Of a stretch of 64,000 nt of DNA, positions 33,824 to 41,370 are shown piece by piece. The notes beneath the pieces were generated by a model. It was not told where the DNA came from, did not search any database, and saw only the letters and a list, made by a program, of their open reading frames with translations. The first letter of the stretch is position 1. Every line of letters starts with the position of its first letter. Source of the DNA: Sporomusa sp. KB1 (GTDB taxonomy: Bacteria; Bacillota; Negativicutes; Sporomusales; Sporomusaceae); NCBI RefSeq assembly GCF_007830295.1, contig NZ_VLKC01000002.1, positions 1,583,740 to 1,647,739 on the forward strand. The letters are read 5' to 3'. A program made the position numbers and the translations under genes.

Positions 33824-34984
33824 CTATCGCTGCCGCGCTATCATGGAACGCCCGCGGGTAACAGCAGCTTCACCAAAGCGCTCTTTTACCTTGTCAATAG
33901 CTTGGGCAACTGCCGCCGCCTTTTCATCGCCCTGGTCAAAAAGAGACATCTGTCCCCCTGCAGCCACTAAGCCGCTTACTGTAACTCCCAATAGCCTTAC
34001 CCCCTCGTTTAATGCAACCTTACTTACTATCTCTTCCGCAACATGGTAGAGGGTCTCGTCAAGGCAGGCGGCTACTGCCAATGTCCGGCTGCGGGTAATC
34101 GTGCGAAACGAAGCAAACCGAATCTTGATTGTTATCGTTCGTCCGCTTAACTTTTGCCGTCTGAGCCGCCAGCCAACCTTTTCCACCTGGGACCATAACT
34201 CAGTCTTGAGATCCTCCAGGGCCGTAAGGTCTTTGGTAAAAGTAATTTCTTTACCAATTGACTTGGGCTGCCACTCAGAATCAACCAGGCGGCTATCCTG
34301 ACCATTTGCCAGCTGATGCAAAGTATGCCCAAATTGTCCACAGTGTTTAGCAAGTAACTCCGGCTCAGCCTGTGCCACTTGCCCGATGGTCTTGAGCCCT
34401 AACTTAATCAGTATCTGTGCTGTTGTCTTACCTACTCCCCATAACCGGTTAACAGGCAAATCGGCTAATATAGCAGTAATCTCTTCCGGACGAATAACCA
34501 TTAGACCATCAGGTTTATTCATATCTGAGGCCAGTTTGGCCAAAAACTTATTCGGAGCTACTCCGGCGGAGGCGGTAAGATCAAGCTCAGCTTTAATCCG
34601 CGCCTTAATTTTGACAGCAATATCAACCGGGCTGGCAAATAAGCCCTCCATGCCGGTGACATCAAGAAAGGCTTCGTCCAGAGATAATGGCTCCACCAGG
34701 GGCGAGAAGTCCGCAAATATATGTAAAATTTCTTGTGAAACCCTGCTATATTTCTTATGGTCTGATGGCAAAAAAATGCCTTGGGGACAGCGCCGTCTAG
34801 CCTCAAGGGATGACATAGCCGAACGAACTCCGAATTTACGGGCTTCATACGAGGCAGTGGCTACAACGCCGCGCGGCCCCGTGCCTCCGATTATTACCGG
34901 ACAGCCCCGCAGTTCAGGATTGTCCCGTTGCTCAACTGCTGCAAAAAAAGCATCCATATCTACATGAATAATCCAGCGCTGCAT
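33824..34984 (-). CDS. dinB: DNA polymerase IV
   Basis: A 386-residue Y-family polymerase: IIHVDMDAFFAAVEQRDNPE (first catalytic Asp), ATASYEARKFGVRSAMSS, and the SLDEAFLDVT motif with the second catalytic acids. The C-terminal little finger includes GKEITFTKDL. The C-terminus lacks an obvious QLxLF clamp-binding peptide, but MSLFDQG near residue 358 may serve. It replicates past lesions. No LexA-type box was identified upstream. Confidence 0.93.
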   Translation of the reverse strand: MQRWIIHVDMDAFFAAVEQRDNPELRGCPVIIGGTGPRGVVATASYEARKFGVRSAMSSLEARRRCPQGIFLPSDHKKYSRVSQEILHIFADFSPLVEPLSLDEAFLDVTGMEGLFASPVDIAVKIKARIKAELDLTASAGVAPNKFLAKLASDMNKPDGLMVIRPEEITAILADLPVNRLWGVGKTTAQILIKLGLKTIGQVAQAEPELLAKHCGQFGHTLHQLANGQDSRLVDSEWQPKSIGKEITFTKDLTALEDLKTELWSQVEKVGWRLRRQKLSGRTITIKIRFASFRTITRSRTLAVAACLDETLYHVAEEIVSKVALNEGVRLLGVTVSGLVAAGGQMSLFDQGDEKAAAVAQAIDKVKERFGEAAVTRGRSMIARQR

Positions 34985-35130
34985 AAACTCACCTCCTATC
35001 CGTTTTGGAACATATGTTCTTGTTAATTGTACAACAAACTACCGGGTTAATCAACACAGCTATTGATTAATTCTTTCCTAATAGCTGCTTATATGCTACA
35101 CTAATAAGTAGAAATACGGAGGATTGACGC

Positions 35131-35463
35131 ATGAAAATAAGCTTGGTCCTATTTGTTTTACTGCTTACACTGCTACAGCCTGTATCGGCTGAGATAGCAC
35201 CTATTCTTTGGTCCGAATCTATACATACTAAGCCAAAGCCGACAACTGAGTGGCTCAATGTAGATAATTATGTGATTATCAAATCAGACCGCACCCTTTC
35301 ACTGGATCTGACAGATCATTCACCGATAAAAACCATTATCCTGCGTCCAGATACTAGCTCCTCGGCATATTTTGAAAAGAAATCTTTTCTATTTACGATT
35401 GAGTTATCTGATAAAACAAAAAAGTTTATTGATATTCCTTTTGGCGAACATAAGTTTAATTAA
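35131..35463 (+). CDS. Small secreted protein, unknown
   Basis: A 110-residue protein with a clear signal peptide (KISLVLFVLLLTLLQPVSAE, cleavage after VSA) and a mature part of about 90 residues rich in beta strands (VDNYVIIKSDRTLSLDLTDH, FLFTIELSDKTKKFIDIPFG). No domain is recognised. A GGAGG site precedes the start and a terminator follows, so it is a single-gene unit. It would be periplasmic or exported. Confidence 0.7.
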   Translation: MKISLVLFVLLLTLLQPVSAEIAPILWSESIHTKPKPTTEWLNVDNYVIIKSDRTLSLDLTDHSPIKTIILRPDTSSSAYFEKKSFLFTIELSDKTKKFIDIPFGEHKFN

Positions 35464-35466
35464 GCA

Positions 35467-35509
35467 AAAGAAGTCCGTGGCGGCTGAGCACCGTCAGGAC
35501 TTCTTTTTT
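35467..35509 (+). terminator. Terminator after the secreted protein gene
   Basis: AAAGAAGTCC (35467-35476) pairs with GGACTTCTTT (35497-35506), with further pairing inside, and TTTTTT follows on the plus strand. It ends at the stop of the convergent gene at 35508, so it may serve both directions. Confidence 0.8.
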
Positions 35510-36260
35510 ACTTACCAAAGTATCGCACAATACTATCAAGGATGTCGGCAACCATGTCAGCACCTGCCCATTGATTGACATTGACCAATTCTACAGCAAA
35601 AGTTATGTTGTCCAACTTAATAAACGGCACCAAGGCATGGTTTGTTTGCAGAAATGTCGGAGCAGCAAAGGTATGTACTATGGTTTGCTGACCACTGGCT
35701 TTCTGCTGTTTGCCATACTGGTCAAAAATTCCCTGCACGGTATCCAGGCAATTTCCCGCTTCATCATAGATGAAACTATATTTAGGCTCTACACTCACCT
35801 GTACTGGCTCATCACCCAGTCCGGCCTGCTCCTTGGCTTGTTTAACCCAGGCTTTATCAACACTAACTTGAACGTTGCTGACAACTGGCTCCCATATTTC
35901 ATCGACAATCGGTTGAGTGAGCTCAAATAGCAGAATACCCGCACTAGCTGCCATGTCTTTAATATCCTTCTGGTACACCGGTTGAGTTACGATGACCCCC
36001 ATAACCTGCCCCGGTATATCCCTGAGCATCCGCAAAAAAATAAATAGTTCTGCCAAACTTGCCTGCTCTTTGGCCTGAATAACAGCCTTATAGGTAATAT
36101 CCCCATCAGTAAATTCCCAGTACACATCAGCCTCATGAGTTGAGGTTTTGCCTTCAATTACAGCATTGTACTGGACCTTACAGGTTTTAACAGCATCAAC
36201 GCCAGCAATGGCTTCGTATATCTCGCGAACGGCTTGCTGATAGACATTTAGGCTTGTCAA
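35508..36260 (-). CDS. Protein with restriction-endonuclease-like N-terminus, unknown
   Basis: A 250-residue protein. The first 110 residues resemble a PD-(D/E)XK fold: an initial helix (YQQAVREIYEAIAG), STHEADVYWEFTDG with a candidate Asp, and YKAVIQAKEQASLAELFIFL with a Q/E-x-K-like element, then QVMGVIVTQPVYQKDIKDMA as in Mrr-type nucleases. The C-terminal part has no recognised domain (KYSFIYDEAGNCLDTVQGIF). No methyltransferase is nearby. It may be a solitary nuclease or a pseudo-nuclease; the fold assignment is tentative. Confidence 0.5.
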   Translation of the reverse strand: MTSLNVYQQAVREIYEAIAGVDAVKTCKVQYNAVIEGKTSTHEADVYWEFTDGDITYKAVIQAKEQASLAELFIFLRMLRDIPGQVMGVIVTQPVYQKDIKDMAASAGILLFELTQPIVDEIWEPVVSNVQVSVDKAWVKQAKEQAGLGDEPVQVSVEPKYSFIYDEAGNCLDTVQGIFDQYGKQQKASGQQTIVHTFAAPTFLQTNHALVPFIKLDNITFAVELVNVNQWAGADMVADILDSIVRYFGK

Positions 36261-36318
36261 AATACCACCACCATACTTATTAATTCATCGATCTGTTTTA
36301 CCATCGTTTTTTAGCTTA

Positions 36319-37278
36319 TCATGCTAAACTTGGCCGGTATACCTCTCGCCGCAGCGTAGCACTGCGGTTAAAGCCGCCAGGCTCAGCCCGCCCGGTCTCA
36401 CGGGAAAACTGCTCGGTTTTCGCGCTAAGATTATCCAGGTAATGCAACAGCTCGGCCTCCAACAACATTGGTTCCACCGGACTGCCCCACTCGGCCTGTC
36501 CATGATGAGAAAGAATACAATGCTTGAGCATTAACCCAAGTTCTGGCGCCAAGTCCACTGCCTGGCAGGCGTGTTCCAGCATCTCCATACCAAGTGAAAT
36601 ATGCCGCAACAACTTCCCCTCTCTGGTAAAGCCTATGCCCATACCAAACGCATCCACCTCAATCTCTCGCACTTTACCAATATCATGAACCAAGGCAGCC
36701 GCCAAGAGAACATCCCTGTTTATCTGGTCATTGCGGTTACAGTAGTCCAACGCAGCTGCGGCCACCTCAAGAGTATGCGCAAGCAAACCGCCAATATATG
36801 CATGATGGTTCTTGACAGCGCCTGGATGTCGCTTAAACTTTTCGGCAAACGGCTTATTGGTATCAAAAATAGCGACCAACAAATCCCTGAGCCCTTCCTG
36901 CTTGATACTAGCGATAATAGCCGTTAATTCACTAACCATATCATCAATCTTCCTGGGAGCCATCATGCCCAAACTTTGCAATGATTGATCGATTTCCACT
37001 GGTGATGGTACATACCCGGCGACAATTGTCAGCTGCGGACTGTCTTTAAAAAAATCTAACATTGCTTCCAGCCGCAGTATTCCATTTTGCTGAAACAGCA
37101 TTGCACTATCACCAGATATATCCCAATACTTAGCAGGTACCTCAAAACTGTGGTCACTAATGAGGCAATCCCCGTAAGACTTACCATTTCTTGCTGTTTT
37201 AACTTCAAACCGCGAAATCCGGTAAATACCCACTACCTTAAATCCTTTTGGGTTTTTAACCAATTCCCCAAGTGTCAT
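36319..37278 (-). CDS. yhaM: 3'-5' exoribonuclease YhaM-like
   Basis: Start ATG 37278 (MTLGELVKNPKGFKVVGIYR, 319 residues), GAGGGG upstream. The N-terminal OB fold (VKTARNGKSYGDCLISDHSF) and C-terminal HD domain (NHHAYIGGLLAHTLEVA, ALVHDIGKVREIEV, ILSHHGQAEWGSPV, EAELLHYLDNLSAK) are the YhaM/Cbf1 layout. YhaM removes short 3' extensions from RNA. The conserved HD and downstream histidines are present. It has its own transcription unit here. Confidence 0.88.
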   Translation of the reverse strand: MTLGELVKNPKGFKVVGIYRISRFEVKTARNGKSYGDCLISDHSFEVPAKYWDISGDSAMLFQQNGILRLEAMLDFFKDSPQLTIVAGYVPSPVEIDQSLQSLGMMAPRKIDDMVSELTAIIASIKQEGLRDLLVAIFDTNKPFAEKFKRHPGAVKNHHAYIGGLLAHTLEVAAAALDYCNRNDQINRDVLLAAALVHDIGKVREIEVDAFGMGIGFTREGKLLRHISLGMEMLEHACQAVDLAPELGLMLKHCILSHHGQAEWGSPVEPMLLEAELLHYLDNLSAKTEQFSRETGRAEPGGFNRSATLRREVYRPSLA

Positions 37279-37487
37279 CCTGTTCCCCTCCACCAATAAG
37301 CTTCCTCTCCTTATGATAATCTCATAGGAAATTCTCCTGGGTACAGGCAAAATCCTTTATTTTAAAGAAAACACACTTGTTCCGGGGCTTGACGACTCCA
37401 TGTTTCCTTTATCCTGCCAAGATCTTGCACACCTTTCAAGCTTACCAGCAATATATTGTAACAAGGAGTTAAAAGGAGGTTTTCAGA

Positions 37488-37724
37488 TTGGCTTCTTATG
37501 ACAAAATGATAAAGTACCTGGTAGAAAAGCTTCAGCTTGCCCTAACACCACTTGAGCAAATTGCCAAAAACCAAAGCATCCTGGTAGCGCAGAACAAACA
37601 GATAATTGATTTGTTAGCACAACTTAACGGCAGCCGGGAAACGCCCACCGAACCGGAACAATCAACGGCTAAAGAAAGCCAGGGAACTACCACTCAGCCG
37701 GCTGGTGATGACACTACAGAGTAA
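37488..37724 (+). CDS. Small coiled-coil protein, unknown
   Basis: A 78-residue protein with a TTG start, supported by AAAGGAGG eight bases upstream. The first 45 residues form an amphipathic helix (MIKYLVEKLQLALTPLEQIA, NQSILVAQNKQIIDLLAQLN), and the last 30 are polar and disordered (Glu/Thr/Gln-rich). No family is recognised. It is followed at a distance by the anti-TRAP-like gene. Confidence 0.6.
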   Translation: MASYDKMIKYLVEKLQLALTPLEQIAKNQSILVAQNKQIIDLLAQLNGSRETPTEPEQSTAKESQGTTTQPAGDDTTE

Positions 37725-37897
37725 CCTCACGTAGTAGACTGAGTGTGGCCCAATCCACATGGACTCTTCCCGCTGGCGAAGCATCGCCACTATTTCTCAT
37801 TTAGTAACTATATCAAAATTTCTTTCTCTTTATGCTAGCTGACTTGACAGCATCACCAAATTATGAGAAATTTTAATAAAACGCTAAGGAGTATCCC

Positions 37898-38065
37898 ATG
37901 AAAACAAACGCAACTTTGGAAGAAACTTGCTCTAGCTGCAAAGGATCAGGCAAAATTGGAACCGAGCCTTGTCAAACTTGCCAGGGAACAGGAACTGTTC
38001 TTAATCAAGAAGGGAAAGAAATCCTCAATTTCTTACGAAACAGTATTCGCTCCTCCGAACATTGA
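37898..38065 (+). CDS. Anti-TRAP-like zinc protein
   Basis: A 55-residue protein with AAGGAG upstream. It has two CxxCxGxG motifs (C11/C14 and C25/C28: CSSCKGSG and CQTCQGTG) followed by a helix QEGKEILNFLRNSI. Length, cysteine spacing and C-terminal helix closely match Bacillus anti-TRAP (RtpA), which binds the tryptophan-loaded TRAP ring and blocks RNA binding. It also resembles the DnaJ zinc centre, but no other DnaJ part is present. A terminator follows. No T-box leader was recognised upstream. TRAP itself is not in the window. Confidence 0.72.
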   Translation: MKTNATLEETCSSCKGSGKIGTEPCQTCQGTGTVLNQEGKEILNFLRNSIRSSEH

Positions 38066-38401
38066 ATACCCATTGACTATCACTGCCTGAGGCAGAAAAA
38101 CAGCCGTCCTACCCGGAGCGGCTGTTTTTCTGGATTAATTCCTAAAGAAAACATTACTTGCTCTACTTAAAAATTGCTGAGATCGAACTGCAAAACGTGT
38201 AAATAGTTAACAAGGCTGTAAATATCACAATAGGATTATGGCGAAATCGAAGCAAACTAGCCCTCACCTCACTCTTTACTAAGCTAGTTTATACTATTCC
38301 CAACTTCCCCTCTTGTTAAACCAATTATTCTCCAAAACCAATCATGCCACATACATAGTATTCATTTTCTCACTCTATTTTATCTGAGACCAAAAGCCCG
38401 A
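38066..38401. other. Intergenic region with one terminator
   Basis: No gene is seen in these 336 bases between the anti-TRAP-like gene and the first Spo0E-like gene. The only clear element is the terminator at 38095-38135; the rest is AT-rich. Confidence 0.6.
38095..38135 (+). terminator. Terminator after the anti-TRAP-like gene
   Basis: GAAAAACAGCCG (38095-38106) pairs perfectly with CGGCTGTTTTTC (38119-38130), a 12-pair stem with a T-rich 3' side. Confidence 0.85.
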
Positions 38402-38608
38402 CTACCCTTCAGATGAAGTTACAACCTCAGTTGAAGCTAACTTCCACTTGATACACACAAGCTGTCTCGCCTTGTGAAATTCGACAATTAGGCGATCCAA
38501 TTCCCTGCTAAGAGAAATGACATCAGGATCTTGCATATCGAATTTCTTCGCTACCACTAGAGCATTCAGCCGGACACGCATATCTTCGATCTTTATTGCT
38601 TGCCGCAT
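38402..38608 (-). CDS. Spo0E-like aspartyl-phosphate phosphatase (intact motif)
   Basis: A 68-residue two-helix protein with the Spo0E signature SRELD at residues 34-38 (ISLSRELDRLIVEFHKARQL) after a first helix IEDMRVRLNALVVAKKFDMQ. Spo0E-family proteins remove the phosphate from Spo0A~P and hold back sporulation. A GGGGGAG site precedes the start. A related gene lies 0.5 kb upstream (38935-39156), and both are flanked by shared sequences, indicating a local duplication. Confidence 0.8.
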   Translation of the reverse strand: MRQAIKIEDMRVRLNALVVAKKFDMQDPDVISLSRELDRLIVEFHKARQLVCIKWKLASTEVVTSSEG

Positions 38609-38654
38609 GCGTAACTCCCCCTTTTGTCATTCGAGTATTTTACCTAACTTTATA

Positions 38655-38674
38655 TGCAAAAAGCGCGCCAAAAT
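38655..38674. repeat. Twenty-base repeat, copy 1
   Basis: TGCAAAAAGCGCGCCAAAAT is identical to 39301-39320. The copy at 39301 is half of a terminator; here the partner arm is degraded, so this looks like the remains of a duplicated terminator upstream of the first Spo0E-like gene. Confidence 0.8.
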
Positions 38675-38802
38675 GTACGTCTTCCCTATATAATTTTAAA
38701 ATAGTCTTCCGGCGACCCTGAAAGGCGCATTACTCTTTCGTAAATTTAAGCAGACCCGGTGGTAATAGCGACAGATTTTTCCCCAATTCAGGCTATAAAC
38801 TC

Positions 38803-38854
38803 ATAAATTTCATACAAAAATTGCATAGTAATGCAGTTTTTGTATGAAATTTAT
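38803..38854. repeat. Near-perfect 24-base palindrome
   Basis: ATAAATTTCATACAAAAA plus TTGCAT (38803-38826) pairs at 23 of 24 positions with 38831-38854 around a four-base loop. A half copy, AGTTTTTGTATGAAGTTTAT, occurs at about 39483-39502. It lies in an intergenic gap, and could be a terminator, a small mobile hairpin, or a regulator site. Confidence 0.75.
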
Positions 38855-38876
38855 AGTAATGGACCTAAGTAGTAAG

Positions 38877-38914
38877 ATCATGAAGGCTCCCGGCTTAGCC
38901 GAGAGCCTTCATGA
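38877..38914 (-). terminator. Terminator after the second Spo0E-like gene
   Basis: ATCATGAAGGCTC and GAGAGCCTTCATGAT arms form a strong hairpin just beyond the stop of the 38935-39156 gene. The arm sequence GAAGGCTCCCGG is shared with the hairpin at 41259-41306. Confidence 0.7.
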
Positions 38915-38934
38915 TTTACCACTATAACTATCGA

Positions 38935-39156
38935 CTAAACTTTAGTTGGGGTTAAATCTTCAGTCTTACCATATAACCGGCGCCTCATAATACATACCTG
39001 TTTCGCCTTTTCAAAATCGGCAATCAGACGATTCATCTCATCACTTAGCAAGATGAGTTCAGCATCTTGCATATTAAAGCCCTTCGCCAACACTAATTCC
39101 CCCAGTCGAGTCCGGGCATCTTCGATTTTTAATTCCTGCTCCTGTAACTCTTCCAT
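38935..39156 (-). CDS. Spo0E-like protein with degenerate motif
   Basis: A 73-residue paralogue of the 38402 gene: first helix IEDARTRLGELVLAKGFNMQ, second helix ILLSDEMNRLIADFEKAKQV. The usual SxELD motif reads SDEMN (residues 38-42), replacing the key Asp by Asn. In Spo0E this Asp is needed for phosphatase activity, so this copy may be inactive, bind without dephosphorylating, or have a different target. It has its own ribosome site (GAGGA) and terminator. Confidence 0.75.
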   Translation of the reverse strand: MEELQEQELKIEDARTRLGELVLAKGFNMQDAELILLSDEMNRLIADFEKAKQVCIMRRRLYGKTEDLTPTKV

Positions 39157-39505
39157 TCATGCCATCCTCACTTTCACGTTTCTTTCCAGTTACTTACGCC
39201 GCCTGCCACACCTGTCATCAAAATTGCTTACTGTTTAGTGTAGAGTGACACTTTATTGATAACCAGATCAAAATGTGTTCCACATCCTACCAACTACTAA
39301 TGCAAAAAGCGCGCCAAAATTGGCACGCTTACTTATTACTATGCAAATAATAGTATTACGATAGGCAAAACACAGTATCTTCGCCAGATTCACAGACCAT
39401 ATACTCAGCAGTAGCACCTATGGTTTCTCTACACAAAAGTTTACGAAGCTACTATTTCTACCAAAAGTTGCAGTAAAATGAAGTTTTTGTATGAAGTTTA
39501 TTTCA
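39157..39505. other. Intergenic region carrying duplicated elements
   Basis: No gene is seen in 349 bases. It contains the terminator of the sigma-54 regulator (39303-39330), including the second copy of the 20-base repeat, and a half copy of the palindrome near 39483. The promoter of the second Spo0E-like gene should also be here but is not obvious. Confidence 0.55.
39303..39330 (-). terminator. Terminator of the sigma-54 regulator gene
   Basis: On the minus strand AAGCGTGCCAA pairs with TTGGCGCGCTT (one mismatch or wobble), followed by TTTTTGC. It lies 180 bases after the regulator gene. Confidence 0.7.
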
Positions 39506-40996
39506 CTAGATCCTACTAATTTCTTGCTTGATCCGCTTTTTTTCTAGCCGATAAAACAGCGCCCGCAAGGAAATCCCCAGATATTTAGCTGCGGCTGCAT
39601 AATTACCTTCACAGGCAGCTATAACCTCGTCAACAATATCATCACAGAAGCTTTTTAATGAATAGCCGCCAGACGGAAAGGGTAACACTAGTTGTTGCTT
39701 GGCCGCATCCGTACCCAGTACTTGGCTGAATGCCTGGCTGCGGCTTTCCTCCCCCAACAAATGTGAAAGATGGTTCACTTGCAGTTCTTCCGCATCATAA
39801 GCAAAAGCAACATATTCGATAACATTTTTTAGTTCTCTTATATTTCCCGGCCACGGATATTCGTTCAGTAGTCTTGCCGCCGCAGAAACTATATGGTGAA
39901 ATCGTTTCTTTTTTTGCCGCGCGGCATCAAGCAGGAATGCGTTCGCCAGCGGCACAATTTCGCCTTTTCGCTCTCGCAGCGGTGGTACTTTGACATATCC
40001 AACCTTCAGGCGATAATAGAGATCCTGGCGGAAAGCACCATTTTTAACTTGTTCCTCAAGTAAACTATTGGTAGCACAAATAATCCTGATATCAATTTTA
40101 ATCTTCTTCAGCCCGCCAACCCGGTAAAACTCTTTTTCCTGAAGTACCCGCAGCAGTTTTGCCTGCAAATTAAGCGGTATTTCACCGATCTCATCAAGGA
40201 ATAATGTCCCGTTTTGCGCCATATCAAATTTCCCTTTCGCACCTTGGGTTGCACTGCCGGTGAAGGCGCCAGCCTCATAACCAAACATTTCACTTTCAAA
40301 CAGGGAAGGCGTCAAAGCACTACAATTAATAGCAACAAACGGTCTGTTTGTTAATTCATCTATTTTCACACCATAGTGGATGGCTTTGGCTATGACTTCT
40401 TTGCCAACACCAGTTTCCCCTTGAATAAGCACAGGGATTGACCTATCAGTATGAAACTGCTGCGCTTGCTCCAGCAATTGGCGAGTGCTTTCCCCAAAAA
40501 CCCCCACTTGACCGATGATTGACTCTGCCAAAACCTTCTTAACAGTAGAGAGTTCGCGCCTGGTTGCCTCAGTTGCCGCACAGACTTCATCCTGGAACCG
40601 ATCAGTTAGCTTTTTATTTTCCCGCAACAAGGCCTGATGCTCAGCAACCCGGTCAATCGTTAGTGCCAGCTCCTGCGCATCAACCGGCTTTTGCAGATAA
40701 TCATAAACCCCGGCACGTAAAGCGGCTACAGCAGATTTTATATCCGCATATCCTGTAAAAAGAACAATATCGGTCCGCCAACTGTCTGACAGTTGTTTGA
40801 TAGCCTGCGCCAATTCAATGCCAGACATGCCCGGCATATTAATATCAGAAAGCACCATTGGATAATCTGCATCAACAAGCTTAGCAAGTGCCTCAGCCGC
40901 ATTAGAACACTCCGTAACCTCGCAGTCGCTGTTCTGTAAAAGACGTTTCACCACAACTCTGCTGACCTGGTCATCATCCACCAGCAGTACCCGCAT
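39506..40996 (-). CDS. NtrC-family sigma-54 response regulator
   Basis: A 496-residue regulator with three domains: receiver (1-120: LLVDDDQVSRVVVKRLL, LSDINMPGMSG with the phosphoacceptor Asp, LQKPVDAQEL), AAA+ sigma-54 activation (about 165-400: Walker A GETGVGKEV, GAFTGSATQGAKG, the GAFTGA loop with a final Ser, and GTLFLDEIGEI), and a Fis-type HTH (AAAKYLGISLRALFYRLEKK). It turns on sigma-54 promoters after phosphorylation. No histidine kinase is adjacent, so the signal is unknown. GAFTGS instead of GAFTGA is a conservative change. Confidence 0.9.
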   Translation of the reverse strand: MRVLLVDDDQVSRVVVKRLLQNSDCEVTECSNAAEALAKLVDADYPMVLSDINMPGMSGIELAQAIKQLSDSWRTDIVLFTGYADIKSAVAALRAGVYDYLQKPVDAQELALTIDRVAEHQALLRENKKLTDRFQDEVCAATEATRRELSTVKKVLAESIIGQVGVFGESTRQLLEQAQQFHTDRSIPVLIQGETGVGKEVIAKAIHYGVKIDELTNRPFVAINCSALTPSLFESEMFGYEAGAFTGSATQGAKGKFDMAQNGTLFLDEIGEIPLNLQAKLLRVLQEKEFYRVGGLKKIKIDIRIICATNSLLEEQVKNGAFRQDLYYRLKVGYVKVPPLRERKGEIVPLANAFLLDAARQKKKRFHHIVSAAARLLNEYPWPGNIRELKNVIEYVAFAYDAEELQVNHLSHLLGEESRSQAFSQVLGTDAAKQQLVLPFPSGGYSLKSFCDDIVDEVIAACEGNYAAAAKYLGISLRALFYRLEKKRIKQEISRI

Positions 40997-41370
40997 TTCT
41001 TGCGCCTCCTTGCTTACATCTAGTGTCTAGTAAGTAATACCTATCTGTAACTGCCTATTAATTCCGGTTGCGTAATCGGCTAATAAGCATTAATTATACC
41101 ATAATAATACATATTCTCTACGACTTTCCAACTTTCCTTTATGTGTCATGTCACCAAGTCTATATTCTACGCCTAAATCCGCAATCTTGTATAAAGAGTT
41201 TATCTTAAACCGCCATTGGTGTATTAATAAAAAATTAAGCTATAAAAACAGAAAAAAGTAAAGACAATGAAGGCTCCCGGAAAACCGGGAGCCTTCATTG
41301 TCTTTATTACCATGCACTATAACCATTCCAAGCCAGTCGTCGCTTTTCTGTTTGGCTGTGGTTGAATACC
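40997..41370. other. Intergenic region with terminator
   Basis: No gene is seen in 374 bases between the sigma-54 regulator and the TonB receptor gene. The region holds the 22-pair hairpin at 41259-41306, and otherwise AT-rich DNA which should contain the regulator's promoter. Confidence 0.6.
41259..41306 (-). terminator. Very strong terminator of the metal-uptake operon
   Basis: A perfect 22-base stem (41259-41280 with 41285-41306) around four bases, followed on the minus strand by CTTTTTTC. It is 65 bases after the TonB receptor stop, marking the 3' end of the leftward operon that begins at 51357. Confidence 0.9.

Noticed and set aside
34386..34967. Open frame of 193 codons on the plus strand
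   Set aside because: It is antisense to dinB throughout, has no ribosome site and no recognisable protein features; dinB is certain on the other strand.
37725..37897. T-box leader ahead of the anti-TRAP-like gene
   Set aside because: No T-box sequence, specifier hairpin or antiterminator pair is visible.
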